DNA from: a virus
Direction: 5' to 3' (one strand)
DNA length: 40,574 bases
IMG/VR virus record: IMGVR_UViG_3300023179_000228
Coordinates: 1-40,574 of that record
The position numbers and the translations under genes were made by a program. The notes beneath the pieces were generated by a model that had not been told where the DNA came from, made no database searches, and worked only from the letters and a program-made list of their open reading frames with translations. Position 1 is the stretch's first letter, and each line of letters starts with the position of its first letter. This document shows, piece after piece, positions 34,901 through 40,524 of the stretch.

Positions 34901-37900
34901 TCTGGCTGTATTCCTTCACTTGTTCCGGGCTGAGTTCTTTCTTCACGATTAGATTCTACGCCTCCTTCTTGGTTTTGGTCAATTCGTTGAGACTGAATAT
35001 CGATCCTTTGTGCCTTAATATCAGGCATTTGATCGATTTGGCTTACTTTTGCTGGATCCGTAGCCCACCTCTCCCAAGAGGCGAGATCAGCCTGCAAATC
35101 TGTTATTTTCTGATTTACCTTGGCCACGGAATCTTCCCCCGCAGCTATGGTCACGCCTACATCCTGCAAAGCTTGAGCTTGTCCTTCACGACTCAGCTTC
35201 TTGAAATTCAACATTGCGTTCAGCTTCTGCCGAATATCCTTCTGGATTTTTGAGGCCTTCTTGGAGCGTTGCTTCATCAGCTCCAAAGCTGAGTCATCGT
35301 TGCCGAACAAGTCTGATTGCGTCTCGGTTGGCCCCTTATCAGCGAAGGTTGCGATCATTCCAGAGATAAAGTTGCGAACATCCTGCTGGGTGACTCTTTC
35401 TGAGTTAACGTAATTTAAGGCAGCCCTCTGGATCGATTCATTGACGGCCCCACCGGACTTCGGTGCGCCAGAGGCGATGATAACCGCCATTCCGGCTTCG
35501 ATCTTTCCGGCCATTAGCCCTGCATAAACGTCTTCAGTCGCATCGTTAGCGATCAAGAATCCAGCCTTACCCTTGCCGTCATCTCGCAAAAGACCCTTTG
35601 CTTCGGCGTCTTGCTGGGTGATTCCAGACTTTCTAAAATAGTAGGCAAAGTCCTCTAGGTCGCCTTGGCCGTCTCGAATGTTGGCCTCGGCATCAAATGT
35701 TTCAGCTTTCTCTTGCGTCCAGCCCTCTGATTCTTTGACGATTTGGGCTGGAACTGTTGTCATATTGTTCCGCTTGGCGAGATCCAACCGATGTCGGCCG
35801 GTGATCACCTCAAATACGCCGTCGTTCCTTTGCCAGATAACAATCGGGTTCTTCGGAGTTGCTTGGTATTCTCCAGTTAGAGCTTTTACTACTCCAGAAT
35901 CCTTCTTGGCCTTCTTCTTGAACTGCTGGATCTTGTCATTAACAACGATCTTATTGACTGGGAAATCAACAACTTGGCCCGACGGAATGGCCCTTAGATC
36001 TGTGTCGGTTCTCTTTGGGACAATTTTTACTCTCGGTTGCTCTGGCGGTGCAATAGTTCCAACTGTTTGACCCCCTTCAGGAGTTTGGCCGATAACCGGC
36101 GGTTCACCTTCATTTTGGGGCGGGACAATTTCTGGCGTTTCTGGGGCTTGCGGGACATTTTCACCTCCTGTTTCTGGCGGAGCGCGGGGCTTGGCCTCTG
36201 GGGCTTGTGGCACATTTGGGCTACGTTGAGCCACTTCTGGCCGTGGTTGGCTGGGCGAATCGGAGAGAACATCGTCTATCTCAGACAACAAATTGCTTAA
36301 GTCTTCAGCCAACTGAGGGTCGGCTTTGACCAGGCTATCCTTAATTGAAAACAGCGCTTTGTATACTTTTCGGAGGTAATCGGATATTACTTTTATGACT
36401 GTCCTAGATCCTCCGCTTATTTTGGCTGCAGTTTGAAGAAAGTTTCTTGCCTCCGTTTGTGGCTGACCATAGGTCTTTAACATTCTGAGCATCTCGGCCA
36501 TGAATAATGGCATAGCTCGGACTCCCCTCTCTCCAGACATTCCAACGCGGATCATGTACTGCTGAATATCGGACACTGTTTTGAATTGAGGCTTAACAGC
36601 TCCACGAACCAAGGCATCATCAGTAGCGGCTCGATTCGCGCCCATTCGCATCTCAGATGCCTTCATGATTCTTTGCACCTTAGGCAAATAAAGGTTGGCG
36701 GCCGCTACAACGGATTGCTCAACGGCTTTATCCTGCTTTGCAACAGTAAAGATTCTTGAAAGCATGTTTGCACGTTGCTGTTCCCAATGTTGGCGGTAAT
36801 TATCCTTGCCCTGCCTTTTTGCGTCTAATGCCCCCTCTGCAATATCCCCAAGGTGGGCTATCTCCTCTCTGACATACCGGTTGTTTGCTTCCGGATCCGT
36901 GTTCTCCATATCCATGAACGACTCTTTGTTAAGGCTGATACGGAGGGTTTTATTGTCTGCCTCAAAAGCTGCGGAAGATGCTGCCCCATCGGACACAAAC
37001 CTCACATCCAGCCCCTTCGATCCGATGGCGGTGACTAGATTTTTAATCTTTGATTCTGCCGATGCCCATCTCTCGTCCGGAGTCGTGCCCTCTAGTCTTG
37101 CCATTAAGGCTGGGGATCCTGTCCTGGCGCTGGCTTCCGCAATCTGGCGTGGTGTCTTTAGGTTTGCCTTATCTACTTGTCTCGGCTTTCCGGTTGGCTC
37201 TTGCTCTGGCTTCGGTGGTTCTGGCGGTTCGGCACTCGCGCCTCCAGCATCCGTCTGGTTTGCCATCGCCTCATTAACTCGGGTTAAGAACCCTTTGAGC
37301 TGTTCGGACATGGTTGGTGCTTTTGAGAAAATGTCCTGCTTAACAAACTCTGACGGAACTTGGATGCCGTTAGAATCGGTCTGGATGATTGGCATCCCTC
37401 GGTACTTGGCCTTCAGCTCCTCTTGGGTTACTCCGCTAGATCCAAACAGAACCTTGGCCGCGATAAGCCCGGCCGCTTGCTGATCCAGACCGCCGTCCAC
37501 GGGGTCGGTTGGAAGCTCCCCCAGCTCTCTGGCAACCCGCAGGCGAAGTTGCGCCTCACTCTGCATAAGGGCAGCAAGGTTAGCCCTTTCGGCATATAAA
37601 TTTGCCTCGCCAATCAATTGCTCATTTTTGGCTCCGGTCAGGATCCCGGCCGCTCGACTCTGGAGCGCAGGGGGCTGAATGAGGCTTTCATCAATTGATT
37701 TGCCAAGATCTAGCAATCTTCTGAATGGCGCACCTTTAATGCTGTCAGCCAAATCAACTAGGAATTTCCCTTGCTGCTCGTCAAGATCAGCACCGATTTC
37801 GCCAAAGCTTTCGGCAAGCCCAGGATCCAGTATTTGCTCTGGAAGTTTATTTCCCCAGTCCTCCCATCCGTTAGCTGGAATATCCTCTGTGGCTGCCTTC

Positions 37901-40518
37901 ATTTCGTCGGCTTGCTTCTTGAGGCCACGCTCGTTGAGGTAATTCTGTGCGCCTGTCAGGGCAACAGATCCGCCTCCCATTGCGGTAACTCCGGCTCCAC
38001 CAGCCCACATCGCAACGTAGATGCTCTTCCAAACGTCTTTATCCAGCGGTCTATTTGGATCAAATTTGCCGATATGCTTGGCAATCATGTTTGACCAAAA
38101 TTGCTGGACGCCTTCTTCCATTCCTTCGGTTACGGCACCTCCCCCGATCTTCAGGGATGCGCTCGCAAAAAGCCCTCGAAGGCTTCTGGCTGTCATGCTC
38201 TCAAGGTTTTGGATGAACTTTTTCCCTAACGACTTTGCCAGCCCTAATTCGACCAAATTCCCTAGGCTCTCAAAGGCCGCCACCGGGATTGCTTCAGCTA
38301 AAGCCGTAACATGATCCGGGTTCTTCACACCCGCGTTTAGCTGGTTTTGAATTGCATCATCGTAAGATGTACCAAATGTTGCAATAAATCCGACAGCCGG
38401 ATTGATCATTGTTGTACCAATGTAAAACGGTAGCTCAGTTAGTGATTTGACCACTTGGCCGACATCGCTTTCGCGCCACTCTGGGCTTACTGGCTCAAGT
38501 CCAAGGAACTTCTCGTCACGGATTGCCGTCTCGTTCTCTTTGGCTGCGGTTGCAGATTCCTCAAAGAACTTAGCCGCCCTGTTGTGAAGTTTACCGCCAA
38601 ACTGCCTATCAACCATGCTTAGGGCCGCCATAACTTTGGCGGGCATAGATGGCGATGTAGTCATGGCGTCAACAAAGGCAGCCCCAGCTGTCTTGAGCTT
38701 ACCTCCCGATATCGGCACCTCTTTTCCGCGAAGTCTTAATGCGTTTGCAGCGGAAAGGTAAATACCAGAAGCAAACTTCTGATTTAGCTCGAAGTATCCT
38801 CGAGCCGTTTGTCGCATCGTGTCTTTGCTGAATAGGTTGTTGAGACCACCTTTGAACCATCTTGTCGGGCTTTCGGGCTGTGGTTGAGGCGTCGTAGGCT
38901 GAGTTGGTGGCGTCCCTTGCGTTGGTGTGGCCGGAGGCACATCACCAGGAGCCGGCGGTCCCATAAAGGTTCCATCCTCTAGTCCTCGGCGTTGCTTTAG
39001 CTTTTCTACCTTTTGCTTTGTTTCTTGCTCAAGTTTTATAAGCCTGCCTTGCAACTCCTGCTGAACTCTCTTTTCGTTCTCTTTGGCGAACTCGCCTTGG
39101 ATCTTTGCGCTTTGCTCGGCAATCGTGGCTTGCTTGCCAATCTTGCTAAGCTGGTCATCTAGAACTCCGATGGCCTCAGCGTACCCAGCCGCTTGCGCTC
39201 TAAGGTTTAATCCGGACCCCTTTTGCTTTGCGTCGGACGCATCGGCGTCATCCAAAAGTTTGTTGTAGACCGATGAAAGTCTGTTTCTGCGCCCAGCTAG
39301 AGTCGTGTAGCTGATGGACGTGTCGGTTGCTTGCTCAATGAATGGCTTTAGAAATTCTGTGGCCTTTTCCTTTGCAAGCCTTCCCTCGGCCTCAATCCTG
39401 CCCTTTTCGCGTTGGGATGCCCTTGTTTCATAGATGGCCTGCGGGGTTAATGCCGGATCCTTGAAAACCTCTGACAAGGGCAGAACAGGCTTCTGAATGT
39501 TTGTCAGCCCCTCTCGGATTGCTCCGATAAGCGGATCCTTATCAATATCCTCTTGTTTCGCCCCATTCTTAAGAAGCTGTTGAACTCGGTTGTCGTAAAT
39601 CGATTCGCCCTCATCCAGCGACATCTGGGACTGAAGCTCAACCTGAAGGGCGCGATTGCGGATTCGTTCCTTATTCTTTTCGGCCAGTTGCGAGCTGAAG
39701 TCTGCAATTTTCTGATCCCTAGACATCCCGATTCTTGCAGCTGCATCTTGTCGGGATTTGGCATCAGCCTTTCCACCAACCTCGGAGGCAATGGCTGGAT
39801 CCATCTTGTCGCCATCGGGTTGCCAATCTGGGATTGGCGTTTGGTTAAGGGTGTCGATCTGGGATTTGAGCGTCTCTGACTCGACATCCAACTGCTGACC
39901 TCTTGCGTCTAGTACCGACTTGGCCGAACCAAGCTCGTATTGCCTATTCTTCCTTACGGTCTCCTTGGCCAGCGATGAAATGCCTTGATCTGAAACTCCC
40001 TGCAAGTCGAAAGCACTCCCAATATCTTCTGCCTTGGTTGCTGCAAATGGTTGGTTGGGATCCGCGATGCCAGCGTCCTGCTCGCGTGCGTATACCCTGT
40101 ATAGCCGTGATGGATTTGGGTAGTTCGGATTATTTGCATCTCCAGCTCGATAGGATACGTTTTGTCGCTTCCTTGGCTTTACCTTTCCTGTCTCGTCTAT
40201 TTGCCGTTGCTCATCCGTAATTGGATCGCGGAACTCCGAAGTCCCAAACTCAATAGTCCTCCCAAACTCATTGCTTGGCGCATAGCGGGGGGTAACAAAT
40301 CCTTGCTCGTCCGTCTTGTATTTAATTCCAGCCTCTTCAAGGGCTTGTTCTGATCCGTAGTTATACGCCCTTGTGGCTTCCCTAATTTTCCCCTTCTGCT
40401 CCTGCTCGAGCGCACTAGCCTCGCGTCTTGTCCTTGGCACGTACTCTGGCTCTGGCCCTCCAAAGTTATCCTCTGGCTTGCCGTCAATTCCAGATCCACC
40501 AAAATTGGGTAAGGACAT
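23701..40518 (-). CDS. Giant polyvalent virion protein, 5605 residues
   Basis: A single frame of 16.8 kb with no stop. Domains in order: charged coiled coil (1-510), Pro/Gln/Thr linker (517-552), Gly/Ala-rich hydrophobic segment (to about 880), zincin-like domain (1157-1400), ParB-like (1505-1780), strawberry-notch-like SF2 helicase (1960-2700), GYF_2-like (3318-3393), sigma-70-like segment (3424-3655), HExxH zincin (3776-4095), coiled coil plus HTH (4643-4802), C-terminal polyvalent-protein domain (4853-5605). Proteins of this type are packaged and ejected with the genome, where enzymatic modules act at once in the new host. The gene precedes the portal. AQRI-like motifs mark many domain borders. 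No methyltransferase or MuF motif was found, unlike some relatives. Confidence 0.85.
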   Translation of the reverse strand: MSLPNFGGSGIDGKPEDNFGGPEPEYVPRTRREASALEQEQKGKIREATRAYNYGSEQALEEAGIKYKTDEQGFVTPRYAPSNEFGRTIEFGTSEFRDPITDEQRQIDETGKVKPRKRQNVSYRAGDANNPNYPNPSRLYRVYAREQDAGIADPNQPFAATKAEDIGSAFDLQGVSDQGISSLAKETVRKNRQYELGSAKSVLDARGQQLDVESETLKSQIDTLNQTPIPDWQPDGDKMDPAIASEVGGKADAKSRQDAAARIGMSRDQKIADFSSQLAEKNKERIRNRALQVELQSQMSLDEGESIYDNRVQQLLKNGAKQEDIDKDPLIGAIREGLTNIQKPVLPLSEVFKDPALTPQAIYETRASQREKGRIEAEGRLAKEKATEFLKPFIEQATDTSISYTTLAGRRNRLSSVYNKLLDDADASDAKQKGSGLNLRAQAAGYAEAIGVLDDQLSKIGKQATIAEQSAKIQGEFAKENEKRVQQELQGRLIKLEQETKQKVEKLKQRRGLEDGTFMGPPAPGDVPPATPTQGTPPTQPTTPQPQPESPTRWFKGGLNNLFSKDTMRQTARGYFELNQKFASGIYLSAANALRLRGKEVPISGGKLKTAGAAFVDAMTTSPSMPAKVMAALSMVDRQFGGKLHNRAAKFFEESATAAKENETAIRDEKFLGLEPVSPEWRESDVGQVVKSLTELPFYIGTTMINPAVGFIATFGTSYDDAIQNQLNAGVKNPDHVTALAEAIPVAAFESLGNLVELGLAKSLGKKFIQNLESMTARSLRGLFASASLKIGGGAVTEGMEEGVQQFWSNMIAKHIGKFDPNRPLDKDVWKSIYVAMWAGGAGVTAMGGGSVALTGAQNYLNERGLKKQADEMKAATEDIPANGWEDWGNKLPEQILDPGLAESFGEIGADLDEQQGKFLVDLADSIKGAPFRRLLDLGKSIDESLIQPPALQSRAAGILTGAKNEQLIGEANLYAERANLAALMQSEAQLRLRVARELGELPTDPVDGGLDQQAAGLIAAKVLFGSSGVTQEELKAKYRGMPIIQTDSNGIQVPSEFVKQDIFSKAPTMSEQLKGFLTRVNEAMANQTDAGGASAEPPEPPKPEQEPTGKPRQVDKANLKTPRQIAEASARTGSPALMARLEGTTPDERWASAESKIKNLVTAIGSKGLDVRFVSDGAASSAAFEADNKTLRISLNKESFMDMENTDPEANNRYVREEIAHLGDIAEGALDAKRQGKDNYRQHWEQQRANMLSRIFTVAKQDKAVEQSVVAAANLYLPKVQRIMKASEMRMGANRAATDDALVRGAVKPQFKTVSDIQQYMIRVGMSGERGVRAMPLFMAEMLRMLKTYGQPQTEARNFLQTAAKISGGSRTVIKVISDYLRKVYKALFSIKDSLVKADPQLAEDLSNLLSEIDDVLSDSPSQPRPEVAQRSPNVPQAPEAKPRAPPETGGENVPQAPETPEIVPPQNEGEPPVIGQTPEGGQTVGTIAPPEQPRVKIVPKRTDTDLRAIPSGQVVDFPVNKIVVNDKIQQFKKKAKKDSGVVKALTGEYQATPKNPIVIWQRNDGVFEVITGRHRLDLAKRNNMTTVPAQIVKESEGWTQEKAETFDAEANIRDGQGDLEDFAYYFRKSGITQQDAEAKGLLRDDGKGKAGFLIANDATEDVYAGLMAGKIEAGMAVIIASGAPKSGGAVNESIQRAALNYVNSERVTQQDVRNFISGMIATFADKGPTETQSDLFGNDDSALELMKQRSKKASKIQKDIRQKLNAMLNFKKLSREGQAQALQDVGVTIAAGEDSVAKVNQKITDLQADLASWERWATDPAKVSQIDQMPDIKAQRIDIQSQRIDQNQEGGVESNREERTQPGTSEGIQPDGSGGGISTTGEVAAGQPGQLQNVEDGRGRTLPGSVDQRPDRGSGENQGLADNTVSAGVRGGGGPQPNLGAIRTLQRRGSGVEAGRASGVNDAERVLGEGLETQIPWVPVIQGNGVSLKTFAPVGIADEIRRNLERIDRERGGLENYVSKALGFDNVSELYRVVNPKAGSRFNKEQVETIAAALDRMDSGKANIIGHEMGIGKGRICAALLYAAYLRGQIPIFFTANSRTLYPTLMDDFRDLGFKMDPFITDQDFESVMGDGNVLTNKGKNPKALFESITASKKLPAGKTMVMTTWEQARLKDVNAVLNALAPNAVFVIDEAHKGTGDSLSSEVARGILKKAKGVAFSSGTAIKNLEAMRLYFPFTSVNRAVPSVRRLNQLLKKFANPLLELMNRGLVSAGEYIRYQRGLTHDGLPVPFTPLALRTGPQVVEVNETANEIAGELKQIQAGPFMKQLRAVLQPLAKTKAAAMIEDKPELAETLTIKVEPYPMKSQFHNIANIMVLASKIPEISKQIKTLVDQGKKVFVASDATGEAAVQELLDDVSLETDPRNASFADALARYTDKLRYVTITAKVGPKGRQQTLFRQKLDLNRAQEEYPEAVERAQQVLQQISDAKSMIESSRDVLGRLGISPMDTLRQQLESVQIPSVEISGRSATVMPDGTREKRTELDQDRMASLSMFNNMDDMNVISVSRSGSTGINAHNSPKFSSQKDRVFYLLQPSPNVVDTVQVAFRVNRTGQLTAPHLYMAYAEELPAEKRIMALTAKKMSKLGASSTGGQRLDMSETFGEDMHNAYGDLAIANVLARDETFRQEFQTRHNEYFPGSNEEEIRANLMKGSGNGDVFRRFEHMLIIMPLDIYSQISEQVRDEYNEIVETEKMAGRYNLTSEKMDYKAVLVDDMPGMAPYSPRKEGEPDIGTAQPTQLRRYRFTNPTPPPTSEQLVKDIDKVKAETAQLVQKYNESAEKYLSDRVNFINSRSRLDPNAKNLLIQAITRKMAVAQTAVADAAEKVGGSYWYHINDTQVPVFVTGLRLNTKYPHVVASQRLLIQSAGFNHLMPVPLSANPLSRLASARAAFNNNPLEQEELGVEMPLLDVSPTGQDAEAAFYRSFKQTESYAAAKAWENHPFGLREKYMSFAMDRAGYRPGFFRVNRKFSDGKTLNGLYYDGNTIIEMSPVRTREILSFVSERTETAQTEKDVIDAFAEALDVTQDIDTMTDEGAVATDEGQKDFVNKMNNRRRNQVVADAYDRERQKAMQQDHFVIVGNPLVAADMSTRLFGQQLNHRVMRFTNQDGSETTGIVVPSQAEFSQLKKLSNVLNVRETIQRSDAEKVLDYLNSTITRHHNATEVVFTDGATISYATTEATAIETPHSLKSIIPISSLAESQLADLSVMEEAGVPDEVRAEIEKLVPGAKVSAEGPYIAVSMGGFDAGNYIARRMKSRSIPDQNAGQRYFYADPKKGGEVFGPVGLAALNQDYMMSRISEDTLVYPEDPSMPKDWNPGTPSLTDGTSEWMPYADVAKSKAVESPAGSAIEGYAYSGPRSVQINAQRIGDEITPEIWNYYRIATQQTTDSDGNVGPSPAVRMVLRMFPNMDASYVEDSAVSGVLKAVKALAVMRTQDPGKFAEMEGSAAPEGGIPKKVFSYMVEAAKNSVLTSYQKFGQYEVDPPEQQGMQMLEDEETVAELLVGRATAVSEDEGPDIVTPKDVEETEFTKALRSDMEAAFQTIDPRLAQVFVAHNRGMTFEAIADEFGLPSIIGEDGKQRPNKQMAQRMYDDALRALQDFAGDNSLFATNSKPQKPVSKALRLAMEAGLIRPMSINAQRIYTTNSEEDGETANLVRQFRNTQLGQAIMALRSGPQPAGNLIRGIAEPANENNKAIQAYYRLLSQALVKGIEANPSSFLGRAANTDVVIDESIPTSHFSSIKMDPFTMGIIRLHPGQLSPRVILHEFVHSFTAQLIGSEIVKNFQPRRGEMSGSKYREALTTYANKQPLDADNPTGAIPAMQSLVKAYLGALKYAKDDAGQPIENAIFGSGLTASFSITLPMHRASYAGGLHMSAHIDASNSKAIYEHFTGLGLEGKAGVPNDTLDAYVNKNGATNDFFISSPAGSLAGLEVEADGKLILTPSGLEKLRTQNIAPSAYSTYTIRSTKPVFKQRILGVVGDPGKKAMSILYGFKNIDEFSAETMSNPSFVGMIANLDVPKGLTKTPHDYLVEWFDQLESDLLNLKGGMKGAVRNMAAGTLVGSTAGSLMDIGSIKITDYQTIVGNRDSAARSEPTTQQGQLFAQRIGGDKLEDKISNTIQAMPRGGLITTTKGAFSIRPRVGLDGWVTRGIDNPRRVVTKTISAAVAGLPGIRGMVQVVKSYTRDDVAPSDAGGEKNPLALEYKRLTDIPNPTKEQRKRISEIEKFATKYKMPGVGVQQSLFDTEKYAGSPNRPTASSPSVIETPPAKFIAPQMELALNAQRIEPSGAKKILSEINELRAMRDSGQPYNEKRLRQLEFTANQTKLSGYQPEGQLMPTETSVNPTTQPFALEQETRAGMVQGNLFAQRLDYDENGNPVITPKPLTPEELMSIRADLLGDLGKDTQEVMAMYRKLRVQPSGTKTLGGVYQNGENGGPARSLANPGQTSQQRDLINAMDAMRFQRGLGIKQDTAVEDAAIQILSTPEGRLGVQEAVLSGQSLNTETTLAAMKMVGEMAQTAITSGNAEDLGKAYAMTYMYREARSEAGRALRIGYDRLMTPAQRHTEFLMAVMVQPERNRILDLKYYPTEAQNRNDIRSLQATLEDLIKERNGLLDSRQEATNSEEMKAVLEQRNAEIQALQGQISDLQNRVTREQVMAQEAQDRLADVNRTLAGLGTNLAQLMKESELSEIRTGRPATQMLDQVRLSPKEREAVELIMIGHDPVSVSKQTKVKMVDIKGAMDVMRSEAKRRFSQIAQSGMTREQLRKALLENARTDASMRQIMAQRIPDNQPLGEDEAMEEIYNMLGLTLTPTGEYKWAERKGRSNLFDLRKPEHIVVLAKAMQAGKPTIDGTLFEAYVSSIFSGVATQLANMAVTPVSPITTSVHRGFQAITSYLLGQAGINQEVEIDRIDDRQVPLFRPSTAYKTISEAIGGAGSEIGYILRAVVPAFFEASTMAKLAWATEAGFFDYNVSGVLEDIHDPQTRFGAFLQKYGRTRKTRIPGKLGKAIRAPLRGLLAADEFTKTFRAYMSVGAHAYRLGKAAGLNGAELSSFVQKEVGGAGSTSWMLAARRATKETFTFQLKPEGGDVRSIGDFAAENVGRLSDVYASLENAATAMDNNPAFMPARAVLRLIQSFLVLIKSPFNIYREGYSYTPPAILNLISRARRVKETDVDGKKTKYLPVAEYDDFVERLTSFGIGTAILAGLLTGAAEGDDDDDKKMLLITGTPDPLAPGGQRVTRFGNPPFKFILRGDWLKSLGVTTGEYALDYSRVEPVGTVVSSNVNIARTMKESVRNPSRAGSSGANLFKDYFLAPATRTYGKQWRDMISLFDLEGSGWQRVLRDKLSAIMSPNLFKQPFGGIPEYEKDVYNPDPLAPDALAFAILPGLGDQLGIPDRRTFEGMKVPNPVPYKGAGPVARSAVRLLPGRFGEEFGKTGFERFVDNYNRQHPDKRWNPDLSRPDRFFDDKYLRQRVALSSGDYEMVLKIAAPKIRAYLYGNSTEGGTLSQNDLSGYVSEDRKDVIQRTISGFYRDAKKAVVDARHRRELKALQSNPSK
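26008..26019 (-). repeat. AQRI motif, residues 4834-4837
   Basis: Preceded by Q-I-M and followed by P-D-N-Q. Lies just before the C-terminal polyvalent-protein domain. Confidence 0.65.
26114..26256 (-). other. Second sigma/LuxR-like HTH (residues ~4755-4802)
   Basis: The string L-S-P-K-E-R-E-A-V-E-L-I-M-I-G-H-D-P, then S-K-Q-T-K-V, then I-K-G-A-M-D-V-M-R-S-E-A resembles the region 4 / LuxR-type HTH. It directly follows the coiled coil and could bind DNA or RNA polymerase. Confidence 0.5.
26350..26592 (-). other. Coiled coil (residues ~4643-4723)
   Basis: A continuous heptad-like helix with L-E-D-L-I-K-E-R, then Q-A-L-Q-G-Q-I-S-D-L-Q-N and R-L-A-D-V-N-R-T-L. It could drive oligomerisation of the giant protein or its fragments. 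Confidence 0.7.
27259..27270 (-). repeat. AQRL motif, residues 4417-4420
   Basis: Preceded by N-L-F. Lies before the region holding the coiled coil and the second HTH. Confidence 0.6.
27514..27525 (-). repeat. AQRI motif, residues 4332-4335
   Basis: Preceded by A-L-N. Lies before a short helical segment of about 80 residues. Confidence 0.65.
28045..28056 (-). repeat. AQRI motif, residues 4155-4158
   Basis: Preceded by Q-L-F. Lies after the zincin. Confidence 0.65.
28235..29195 (-). other. HExxH zincin with large insert (residues 3776-4095)
   Basis: His3818, Glu3819 and His3822 form H-E-F-V-H; the likely third ligand lies in I-D-E-F-S-A-E near 4049. Normal phage zincins place this 50-100 residues later; here an insert of roughly 130 residues, rich in Ser, Ala and Gly, separates them. 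The metal site looks complete, so it is a candidate protease for processing the giant protein or other virion proteins. Confidence 0.6.
29437..29448 (-). repeat. AQRI motif, residues 3691-3694
   Basis: Preceded by S-I-N, very close to the copy at 3418. Lies between the sigma-like segment and the zincin. Confidence 0.65.
29555..30249 (-). other. Sigma-70-like segment (residues ~3424-3655)
   Basis: Between two AQRI motifs lies a segment with the layout of an alternative sigma factor: a region 2-like helical pair (N-M-D-A-S-Y-V-E-D-S-A-V-S-G-V-L-K-A-V near 3463, then V-F-S-Y-M-V-E-A-A-K-N-S), an acidic linker, and a region 4-like HTH (I-D-P-R-L-A-Q-V-F-V, then G-M-T-F-E-A-I-A-D-E-F-G-L, then Y-D-D-A-L-R-A-L at about 3595-3645). 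Such a module could redirect host RNA polymerase. The match is by pattern; spacing between the parts is long. Confidence 0.5.
30256..30267 (-). repeat. AQRI motif, residues 3418-3421
   Basis: Preceded by Q-I-N. Sits between the GYF_2-like and sigma-like domains. Confidence 0.65.
30340..30566 (-). other. GYF_2-like domain (residues ~3318-3393)
   Basis: The string R-Y-F-Y-A-D-P, G-P-V-G-L-A-A-L, then E-W-M-P-Y-A-D matches the short GYF_2 pattern (aromatic start, G-P motif, terminal W). These domains bind short peptides or help dock proteins. It lies just before the first AQRI motif that opens the sigma-like segment. Confidence 0.5.
32400..34640 (-). other. Strawberry-notch-like SF2 helicase (residues ~1960-2706)
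   Basis: Walker A at about 2067 reads G-H-E-M-G-I-G-K-G-R, Walker B at about 2191 reads V-I-D-E-A-H-K-G, motif III S-G-T-A-I-K-N follows at about 2219, and the C-terminal part has S-G-S-T-G-I-N-A-H near 2565 and F-R-V-N-R-T-G-Q near 2603. The G-I-G-K-G-R loop and D-F-R-D-L-G spacing are characteristic of the strawberry-notch branch. The ATP-binding and arginine-finger residues are intact, so it should hydrolyse ATP. It probably acts on nucleic acid after ejection. Confidence 0.8.
34981..35013 (-). repeat. Double AQRI/SQRI motif, residues 1836-1846
   Basis: AQRI and SQRI occur 7 residues apart, between the ParB-like domain and the helicase, followed by a Gly/Arg/Gln-rich linker. Confidence 0.6.
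35179..36006 (-). other. ParB/ddrB-like domain (residues 1505-1780)
   Basis: The string V-D-F-P-V-N-K-I-V-V near 1515 and V-I-T-G-R-H-R-L-D-L-A-K-R near 1573 (G-x-x-R-x-x-A core) match the ParB N-terminal nuclease/CTPase superfamily as seen in ddrB-like modules of phage polyvalent proteins. The rest is a helical extension. Such modules bind or nick DNA in some families. Function here is unknown. Confidence 0.65.
36220..36231 (-). repeat. AQRS motif, residues 1430-1433
   Basis: First and most variant member of the AQR[I/L] motif set of the giant protein, in a Pro-rich linker before the ParB-like domain. Confidence 0.4.
36315..37050 (-). other. Zincin-like domain with degenerate HExxH (residues 1157-1402)
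   Basis: The segment around residues 1215-1225 reads Y-V-R-E-E-I-A-H-L-G-D. In the zincin pattern H-E-x-x-H, the first His is replaced by Glu (E-E-I-A-H), while Glu and the second His remain. Similar E-E-x-x-H forms occur in phage polyvalent proteins. This copy may be inactive or bind metal differently; it precedes the ParB-like domain. Confidence 0.45.
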
Positions 40519-40524
40519 TCTGAA

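Noticed and set aside
36806-37483. A 225-codon + strand frame opposite the giant gene.
   Set aside because: It is a Ser/Leu-rich antisense shadow of the giant frame with no domain pattern.
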